Positions 15,342-20,489 of a DNA stretch of 20,489 nt are shown here, piece by piece (the stretch's first letter is position 1; the number at the start of each line of letters is the position of its first letter). The position numbers were made by a program, and so were the translations under genes. The notes under the pieces were generated by a model. That model was given only the letters and a program-made list of their open reading frames with translations. It searched no databases and was not told the DNA's origin. Origin of the DNA: Stenotrophomonas raiganjensis (SeqCode) (GTDB lineage Bacteria > Pseudomonadota > Gammaproteobacteria > Xanthomonadales > Xanthomonadaceae); contig NZ_JAUTXR010000152.1 in the NCBI RefSeq assembly GCF_030658505.1, positions 1 through 20,489 of the forward strand, read 5' to 3'.

Positions 15342-17438
15342 TTACTTGCCGCCCAGCCGCTCCCACAGGAAGCTGTAGGCCAGCGCCGACATGTGCGCGG
15401 CCTGCGCATTGTTGGCTGCGCCACCGTGGCCACCTTCGATGTTCTCGTAGTAGGTCACGTCCTTGCCGGCGTCGATCATCTTCGCCGCCATCTTGCGGGC
15501 ATGGCCCGGGTGCACGCGGTCATCGCGGGTGGAGGTGGTGAACAGCACCGGCGGGTACTTCTTCTTCGCGTCGAACAGGTGGTACGGCGAGAAGGTCTTG
15601 ATGAACTCCCAGTCGCTGGTGTCCGGGTTGCCGTACTCGGCCATCCACGAGGCACCGGCCAGCAGGTGGCTGTAGCGCTTCATGTCCAGCAGCGGCACCT
15701 GCACGACCACCGCACCGAACAGCTCCGGGTACTGGGTCAGCATGTTGCCGGTCAGCAGGCCGCCATTGCTGCCGCCCTGCACGCCCAGGTGCTTGGCGGT
15801 GGTGATCCTGCGCTTGACCAGATCGCGCGCCACGGCAGCCATGTCTTCATAGGCCTTGTGGCGGTTCTGCTTCAGCGCCGCCTGGTGCCAGCGCGGGCCA
15901 TACTCGCCACCACCACGGATGTTGGCCACCACGTACACGCCGCCCTTTTCCAGCCAGGCGCGGCCCATGCCACCGGAATAGCTCGGGGTCAGCGAAATCT
16001 CGAAGCCACCGTAGCCGTACAGCAGGGTCGGGTTGGAGCCGTCGAGCTTCATCGCCTTGTCGTGCACCACGAAGTACGGCACGCGGGTGCCATCCTTGCT
16101 GGTGGCGAAGTGCTGCTCGATCACCTTGCCCTTGGCATCGAAGAAGGCCGGCATGGTCTTCAGCGTTTCCGGGGCCTGGCCGATCTCGGCCAGCGCCAGC
16201 GTGGTCGGGGTCAGGTAGTCGGTGGCAGTCAGCCACACCGCGTCGCTGTCATTGCTGTCGACCGCAGCCACGCCCAGCGTGCCGAAGGCCGGCGCGCCGA
16301 CGAAGCGGCTGGTCTGCCAGCCATTGGCGCCCGGGGTCAGCACCGACAGGCGGTTCTTGACGTCGTCCAGCACGTTCAGCACCAGGTGGCTCCTGGTCCA
16401 GGTGGCGCTGGCCAGCGAGGTGGTCGCGGTCGGGGTGAACAGCACGTCGAACTCGCGCTTGCCGGCCAGGAAGTCGTCCAGCTTCGTCGCCAGCAGCGAA
16501 CCGGACGCGTAGGTCTTGCCGCCCACGGTCCACGGATCACGCAGTTCCAGGGTCAGCCACTGCTTGTGCAGGCCCTTCTCGGCCGAGTTCGGCGCGTCGA
16601 TCTTGGTCAGCGTGCCATCGTCGCCACGCAGGTAGATCTCGTTGTTGTAGAACGCCAGCGTGCGGCTGACCAGGTTTCGCTCGAAGCCCGGGGTGTCATC
16701 GTGCATCGCCGCGATGTACATGTCTTCCGGCTTGCCTTCATACACCACGCTGGCCGAGGCCATCGGCGTGCCGCGCTTCCACAGCTTGGCCACGCGCGGG
16801 TAACCGGACGTGGTCATCGAGCCGGCACCGAAGTCGGTGTAGACGAACACGGTGTCGCGATCGATCCAGTTCAGCCCACCCTTCGACTCGGGACGGAAGA
16901 AGCCGTCCTTGATCCAGCTCTTGGTGGACAGATCGAATTCGCGGGTGACGTCGGCATCGGCACCGCCACGCGACAGCGCGATCAGGCAGCGGCTGTAGTC
17001 CGGGCGCAGGCAGTCGGCGCCGTGCCAGACCCAGTTCTCCCCTTCGGCCTTGTTCAGCGCATCCAGGTCGAGCACGGTCTCCCACTGCGGCGAGGCCTTG
17101 CGGTACTCGGCCAGGGTGGTGCGCCGCCACAGGCCGCGCTCGTGCTGCTGGTCCTTCCAGAAGTTGTAGTAGTAGTCGCCGATCTTCTGCACGGCGGGAA
17201 TCTTGGCGTCGGAGTCGAGCACCTCGCGGATGCTGGCCTCCATCTGCTTGAAGGCCGGGGTCTGCGCCAGGCGCGCCTCGGACTTGGCATTCTGTTCCTT
17301 GACCCAGGACAGCGGCTTGTCGCCGGTGACGTCCTCGAGCCAGGCGTAGCGATCGGTGTCTTCAGCAGCCACGGCGGTCCCCACCGAGGCAGCGGTCATC
17401 ATGCCGGCCAACAGGCAGGCGGAAGCGAGTCGTGACAT
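15342..17438 (-). CDS. Secreted prolyl oligopeptidase family (S9) serine peptidase
   Basis: This is a 698-residue exported S9 peptidase, probably a prolyl-specific endopeptidase acting on oligopeptides in the periplasm or outside the cell. The signal peptide is MSRLASACLLAGMMTAASVGTAVA, with cleavage expected near A24/A25. The mature protein begins with RYAWLEDVTGDKPLSWV, typical of the family. A beta-propeller (about 80-440) precedes the hydrolase domain with LLYGYGGFEISLTP, the IRGGGEYGPRWH block, S557 (QGGSNGGLL), D639 and R641 (TRDDRVHP) and H671 (EGGHGG). This differs from the oligopeptidase B-type enzyme at 11723, so it is a paralogue with another specificity. GGAG lies 7 bases before the ATG. 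A strong terminator follows the stop. Confidence 0.93.
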   Translation of the reverse strand: MSRLASACLLAGMMTAASVGTAVAAEDTDRYAWLEDVTGDKPLSWVKEQNAKSEARLAQTPAFKQMEASIREVLDSDAKIPAVQKIGDYYYNFWKDQQHERGLWRRTTLAEYRKASPQWETVLDLDALNKAEGENWVWHGADCLRPDYSRCLIALSRGGADADVTREFDLSTKSWIKDGFFRPESKGGLNWIDRDTVFVYTDFGAGSMTTSGYPRVAKLWKRGTPMASASVVYEGKPEDMYIAAMHDDTPGFERNLVSRTLAFYNNEIYLRGDDGTLTKIDAPNSAEKGLHKQWLTLELRDPWTVGGKTYASGSLLATKLDDFLAGKREFDVLFTPTATTSLASATWTRSHLVLNVLDDVKNRLSVLTPGANGWQTSRFVGAPAFGTLGVAAVDSNDSDAVWLTATDYLTPTTLALAEIGQAPETLKTMPAFFDAKGKVIEQHFATSKDGTRVPYFVVHDKAMKLDGSNPTLLYGYGGFEISLTPSYSGGMGRAWLEKGGVYVVANIRGGGEYGPRWHQAALKQNRHKAYEDMAAVARDLVKRRITTAKHLGVQGGSNGGLLTGNMLTQYPELFGAVVVQVPLLDMKRYSHLLAGASWMAEYGNPDTSDWEFIKTFSPYHLFDAKKKYPPVLFTTSTRDDRVHPGHARKMAAKMIDAGKDVTYYENIEGGHGGAANNAQAAHMSALAYSFLWERLGGK

Positions 17439-17507
17439 TGCAGCTCCAGGCAGTCATAAGCCGTGGAACGCTAGCACGGAATGCCGCTTCCGCCCCCGTG
17501 TCGAAGG

Positions 17508-17834
17508 TCAGGCCGTGGCGGCAGTGCCGCGACGGCGGCGGACCGGCCCGCCGCTGCGGCGGTGCGCCTGTCCACCACTGCGCCGCGCCAGCCGCAGCCA
17601 CGACAGGCGCGGCAGCGGGAAGCGCAGCAGTGACCACCAGGACACCAGCGGCATGCCCACCAGCCACATCGGCAGCCAGCCCAGCCAGGCGTTGCTGCCG
17701 CGCGCGGCTGGCCAGACCAGTACCAGCGCCAGGCCGGCCAGGGCCAACTGCTGCACGCCACGCAGCAGGCGCGGGTCGGCACGCTCGAGGCTGACGCGTT
17801 CAGTTGCGGGGCGGCGGACGGAACGTGCGTTCAT
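17508..17834 (-). CDS. Hypothetical two-helix membrane protein
   Basis: I do not recognise this 108-residue protein. The ATG at 17834 has a good GGAGAA site 7 bases upstream, which is the main reason to accept it and to prefer it over the longer frame reaching 18044. The N-terminus (1-25) is basic and polar. Two hydrophobic segments follow (about 26-43 and 50-70, the second Trp-rich with WLGWLPMWLVGMPLVSWW). The tail is strongly basic with a repeated RRSGG and RRRRG, which places it on the cytoplasmic side by the positive-inside rule. The N-terminus would then also be cytoplasmic. It lies 69 bp upstream of the S9 peptidase start on the same strand. No function is proposed. Confidence 0.65.
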   Translation of the reverse strand: MNARSVRRPATERVSLERADPRLLRGVQQLALAGLALVLVWPAARGSNAWLGWLPMWLVGMPLVSWWSLLRFPLPRLSWLRLARRSGGQAHRRSGGPVRRRRGTAATA

Positions 17835-17962
17835 GGGTCTTCTCCGGTGGACAATGCAACACAGCTTGGGCAAGCCCCTTCTCACAGATTGCGACACCAT
17901 TGACGGATCGCGCACGCTCAGTCGACCATGCTCAGGCAAAGCCCTCCTGAGCCCGCTCCCGC

Positions 17963-18565
17963 ATGACCTCGATCCGCCCGCTCTGCGCCGTGTTGCTGGC
18001 CCTGTCCCTGGCGGGCCCCGCCATGGCCGCCAGTGAGCCGCCATCGCCCCGCGCCAGCACCCCGCGCGCGACCGACCCGGATGCGCCGATCGACCTGAAG
18101 CGCTTCATGGGCACCTGGTACGTGATCGGCCGCGTGCCGAACTTCATCGAACGTGGCCATGTGGCCAGCGTCAACGACTACGAACTGCGCGACGAGCACA
18201 AGGTCGGCATCACCTACCGCTACCGCGACGGCTTCGGCGAACCCCTGCAGGAGATCCGTGCACGCGCCAGCGTCGACCCGGACAGCGGCAACCATGGCTG
18301 GCGCACCTGGTTCTACCGCGTGGTGCCGACCCACTCCCGGGTGCTGGAGGTCGCCCCGGATTATTCGTGGGCACTGATCGGCTACCCGGGCCGCGAGATG
18401 GCCTGGATCTTCTCGCGCACGCCAGACATGGACAAAGCCCTGTACAAGGAGCTGGCCGAGCGCCTGCGCGACGAGTACGGCGTGAACACCGACAAGCTCA
18501 AGCGCGTGCCGCAGCATCCGGAACAGGTCGGCAAGCTGGGCTACGAAGTACCGAACGCGCGTTGA
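17963..18565 (+). CDS. Blc-like bacterial lipocalin
   Basis: This is a 200-residue lipocalin related to E. coli Blc, a binder of lysophospholipids and fatty acids linked to envelope maintenance. The first lipocalin motif is DLKRFMGTWYVIGRVPNFIERG with G50 and W52. The family blocks follow: ITYRYRDGFGEPLQEI, the WRTWFYRVV stretch, and the YSWALIGYPGREMAWIFSRTP region. The N-terminus is a signal peptide ending in AMA near residue 22. Blc itself is an outer-membrane lipoprotein, but here no cysteine follows the hydrophobic core, so a free periplasmic form is predicted. A proline-rich linker (about 25-42) precedes the barrel. The gene is convergent with metI. The start lacks a strong ribosome-binding site. 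Confidence 0.9.
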   Translation: MTSIRPLCAVLLALSLAGPAMAASEPPSPRASTPRATDPDAPIDLKRFMGTWYVIGRVPNFIERGHVASVNDYELRDEHKVGITYRYRDGFGEPLQEIRARASVDPDSGNHGWRTWFYRVVPTHSRVLEVAPDYSWALIGYPGREMAWIFSRTPDMDKALYKELAERLRDEYGVNTDKLKRVPQHPEQVGKLGYEVPNAR

Positions 18566-18574
18566 GAGAGCGCT

Positions 18575-18593
18575 CGCCGGGCATGGCCCGGCG
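18575..18593. repeat. SMAG-type palindrome without GTAG head
   Basis: CGCCGGGCATGGCCCGGCG is the same core as the copies at 36-58 and 7788-7810, but no GTAG flanks either end. It lies 9 bases after the lipocalin stop and 10 bases before the end of metI, so it may act as a shared 3' hairpin for the two convergent transcripts. Confidence 0.75.
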
Positions 18594-18603
18594 GACGCAC
18601 CGA

Positions 18604-19293
18604 TTACTTGCGGCTGTAATGCGCGACCAGGCGGTCGCCGAGCATCTGCAGCAGCTGCACCAGGACCAGCAGCAGGACCACGGTGACCAGAGCCACGTCG
18701 GTGTGCGAACGCTGGTAGCCGTCGCGGAACGCCAGATCGCCCAGGCCGCCGGAACCGATGGCGCCGCCCATCGCGGTGAAACCGATCAGCGCGACGGTGG
18801 TCACCGTCGCACCGGCGATCAGGCCCGGGCGCGCTTCCGGCAGCAACACGCGGGTAACCAGCTGCCAGGTGGTGGCGCCCATTGCCTGGGTCGCCTCGAT
18901 GACGCCGCGGTCAACCTCGCGCAACGCGGTCTCGACCAGGCGCGCATAGAACGGTGCGGCACCAATGACCAGCGGCACGATCGCGCCACGCACGCCCAGC
19001 GACGTCCCCATCAGGAACAGGGTGACCGGAATCAGCACGATCATCAGGATGATGAAAGGCACTGAACGCAGCAGGTTCACCACCAGCGCCAGCACGCCAT
19101 AGGCGAACGGCCGGCGCTTCATCTGCGGTGCGCCGAACAGGTACAGCAGCACACCCAGCGGCAGGCCGATGGCCAGGGTCAGCGGCAGCGAACCGAGCAG
19201 CATCAGCAAGGTGTCGATGGTGGCCTGGCCGATGTCGGCCCACTTGCCCGCATCAAGGTGGCGGAAGAAGCCGCCAGCAGCAGCAATGATCAT
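18604..19293 (-). CDS. metI: Methionine ABC transporter permease MetI
   Basis: This is the membrane subunit of the MetNI importer for L- and D-methionine. The protein has 229 residues with about five hydrophobic segments, fitting the MetI fold. The EAA loop that docks into the ATPase is clear at about 133-157 ([21 protein letters not shown]139). The [16 protein letters not shown] region near the C-terminus is typical of the family. The start overlaps the metN stop as ATGA, showing translational coupling. The substrate-binding lipoprotein MetQ, often encoded next, is absent: a hairpin and a convergent lipocalin gene follow instead. Confidence 0.92.
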   Translation of the reverse strand: MIIAAAGGFFRHLDAGKWADIGQATIDTLLMLLGSLPLTLAIGLPLGVLLYLFGAPQMKRRPFAYGVLALVVNLLRSVPFIILMIVLIPVTLFLMGTSLGVRGAIVPLVIGAAPFYARLVETALREVDRGVIEATQAMGATTWQLVTRVLLPEARPGLIAGATVTTVALIGFTAMGGAIGSGGLGDLAFRDGYQRSHTDVALVTVVLLLVLVQLLQMLGDRLVAHYSRK

Positions 19294-20297
19294 CGGCGCA
19301 GTTCCTCAACGTGCACGCCGGCGGCCACGAACGCGGCCTGCGCGGCGGACTGGTCGCCGCCCACCAGGGCGACCACCAGCTGGCCATACGGGGTGTCCTT
19401 GATCCGGTCGATACGGCCGGACAGGATGTTGTAGTCGACCCCGGTCTGCCGCGCGACGCTGCCGAGCAGGGGTTCGTAGGTGTCGCCGCCGAGGAAGGTC
19501 AGGCGCACGATGCGCCCGCCCACGACGTCGAAATCACGGTGCAGCGCACCTTCGTCGACATGCTCCGATTCGCTGACGAAACGGCGCGTGGTCGCATGCT
19601 GCGGATGCAGGAACACCCGGGTGACCGGCCCGGTCTCGACCATCTGCCCGGCATCGAGCACGGCGACGCGGTCGCAGACGCGACGGATCACGTCCATCTC
19701 GTGGGTGATCAGCACGATGGTCAGGCCGAGCTCACGGTTGATCTTCGACAGCAGCGACAGCACCGAGGCGGTGGTCTGCGGGTCGAGCGCGCTGGTCGCC
19801 TCGTCGCACAGCAGGATCTGCGGGCGGGTCGCCAACGCACGGGCGATGCCGACGCGCTGCTTCTGGCCACCGGACAGCTGCGCCGGGTACTTCTGCGCGT
19901 GCGCTTCCAGGCCCACGGTCTGCAGCAGCTCGGCCACGCGTGCGTCGATCTCCGCCTTCGGTGTGCCAGCCAGCTCCAGCGGGAAGGCGACGTTGCCGGC
20001 CACCGTGCGCGACGACAGCAGGTTGAAATGCTGGAAGATCATGCCGATGCGCCGGCGCAGCGCGCGCAGGCCGTCCGCATCCAGTGCCGTGACATCCTCG
20101 CCGCCGATCAGCAGGCGACCGCCGCTGGGTTCTTCCAGGCGGTTGATCATCCGGATCAGGGTCGACTTGCCCGCGCCGGAATGGCCGATGATGCCGAACA
20201 CCTCGCCGGCCTCGATGGTCAGGTCCAGCGGTTGCAGCGCGCTGACTGCGCGGCCGGCAACGGCATAGGATTTGTGCAGGCGCTGGAACTCGATCAC
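19290..20297 (-). CDS. metN: Methionine ABC transporter ATP-binding protein MetN
   Basis: This is the ATPase of the methionine importer, acting at the cytoplasmic face of the membrane. The protein has 335 residues. It shows Walker [10 protein letters not shown] (38-46), Q89 of the Q-loop, the signature LSGGQKQR (141-148), Walker B with D165-E166 ([13 protein letters not shown]) and the H-loop H199. A C-terminal NIL domain (about 262-335) binds methionine in known MetN proteins and inhibits transport when internal methionine is high; this separates it from generic amino-acid ATPases. The start is GTG at 20297 with GGTGAG 11 bases upstream. It is the first gene of metNI as visible here. Confidence 0.94.
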   Translation of the reverse strand: MIEFQRLHKSYAVAGRAVSALQPLDLTIEAGEVFGIIGHSGAGKSTLIRMINRLEEPSGGRLLIGGEDVTALDADGLRALRRRIGMIFQHFNLLSSRTVAGNVAFPLELAGTPKAEIDARVAELLQTVGLEAHAQKYPAQLSGGQKQRVGIARALATRPQILLCDEATSALDPQTTASVLSLLSKINRELGLTIVLITHEMDVIRRVCDRVAVLDAGQMVETGPVTRVFLHPQHATTRRFVSESEHVDEGALHRDFDVVGGRIVRLTFLGGDTYEPLLGSVARQTGVDYNILSGRIDRIKDTPYGQLVVALVGGDQSAAQAAFVAAGVHVEELRR

Positions 20298-20426
20298 GGG
20301 CGTGGCTCACCGGCTGGGTGACGGAAGGGGGCGTGCAGCCTACCAGCGACGGGGCTCGCGCGCCCGCGCCTTGGGCCAGAATGTTATTCCTTTTGGTTCT
20401 AAGGGTGCCGTGAAGCCTCGTAACCG
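20298..20426. promoter_or_regulatory. metN upstream region, no firm regulatory element
   Basis: No gene is supported here. The only distinctive part is the AT-richer stretch at 20381-20403, which reads on the plus strand ATGTTATTCCTTTTGGTTCT and onward. TTCC-TTTTGG-type sequences occur at some sulphur-regulated promoters, and methionine uptake is sulphur-related, so this may be the metN control region. I see no clear -35/-10 pair and no recognisable S-adenosylmethionine riboswitch. This is inference only. Confidence 0.3.
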
Positions 20427-20489
20427 GTAGTGGCGGGGGGGGGGCGGGGCCCCCCGCCGGGCCGCCCCGGCCCCGGGGGGGGGGGCCCC
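20427..20489. repeat. Damaged SMAG-like sequence at the window end
   Basis: GTAGTGGC, a SMAG head, runs into long G and C homopolymers (runs of 10 to 12 G and 6 C) up to the last base. It resembles the stretch at 15221-15296 and is best read as unreliable sequence over a hairpin, possibly at a contig end. Confidence 0.55.

Noticed and set aside
15097..15366. A minus-strand frame across the C-run block
   Set aside because: It depends on the probably erroneous 15221-15296 sequence and crosses the bidirectional terminator and the ends of two convergent genes.
15393..17435. A 680-codon plus-strand frame opposite the second S9 peptidase
   Set aside because: It is a mirror of a real gene with triad and signal peptide, and has no domain features of its own.
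17835..18044. A longer minus-strand start for the small membrane protein
   Set aside because: It overlaps the start and signal peptide of the divergent lipocalin gene, while the internal ATG at 17834 has GGAGAA upstream.
20298..20426. A SAM-type riboswitch or the 3' end of a plus-strand gene upstream of metN
   Set aside because: No riboswitch core could be recognised, and the short open stretch ending at the TAG near 20430 has no start codon, domain or ribosome-binding site in view.
1..20489. A hidden mobile island, CRISPR array, toxin-antitoxin or defence system
   Set aside because: Every stretch is accounted for by ordinary chromosomal genes or short gaps; no direct-repeat arrays, integrase with attachment sites (the only recombinase is XerC in its usual context), or change in base composition was seen.

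Overview
The window looks like chromosomal DNA of Stenotrophomonas maltophilia or a very close relative. Three things support this: high GC with strong third-position GC bias; a TetR repressor whose sequence and 219-residue length match what I recall of SmeT, next to a matching RND pump; and many GTAG-headed palindromes of the SMAG/REP type typical of this species. This is recognition from memory; no database search was possible. No RNA genes, CRISPR array, phage, insertion sequence or other transferred cassette is visible. The region reads as ordinary core genome, and I did not find an undescribed system.

Layout. Positions 68-4387 (minus) hold smeE and smeD, the inner-membrane and periplasmic parts of the SmeDEF multidrug efflux pump. 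The outer-membrane gene smeF should lie just beyond the left edge. Its repressor smeT (4595-5254, plus) is divergent, and the 207 bp between them carry overlapping promoters and a pseudopalindromic SmeT operator. A Gfo/Idh/MocA oxidoreductase gene follows smeT and ends at a clear terminator. From 11668 down to 6389 (minus) lies a tight housekeeping block: a DUF454 membrane protein, then lptM-dapF-DUF484-xerC, with overlapping or closely spaced genes in the enterobacterial lptM/dapF/yigA/xerC order, then hslV-hslU behind a well-matched sigma-32 heat-shock promoter.

Positions 11723-17438 hold two exported S9 serine peptidases on the minus strand (an oligopeptidase B-like enzyme and a prolyl endopeptidase-like enzyme). 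They flank a plus-strand class I aminotransferase, and a 17-bp bidirectional terminator separates the aminotransferase from the second peptidase. Next come a small two-helix membrane protein of unknown function (17508-17834, minus) and a Blc-type lipocalin (17963-18565, plus). Last is metI-metN (18604-20297, minus), the permease and ATPase of a methionine importer with no metQ in view.

The main themes are efflux under local repression, a heat-shock protease inside a DapF/XerC operon, periplasmic peptide degradation next to amino-acid metabolism and uptake, and SMAG hairpins at almost every gene boundary, including inside operons. Two stretches, 15221-15296 and 20427-20489, are homopolymer-rich and look like damaged base calls over SMAG hairpins; they should not be interpreted biologically.
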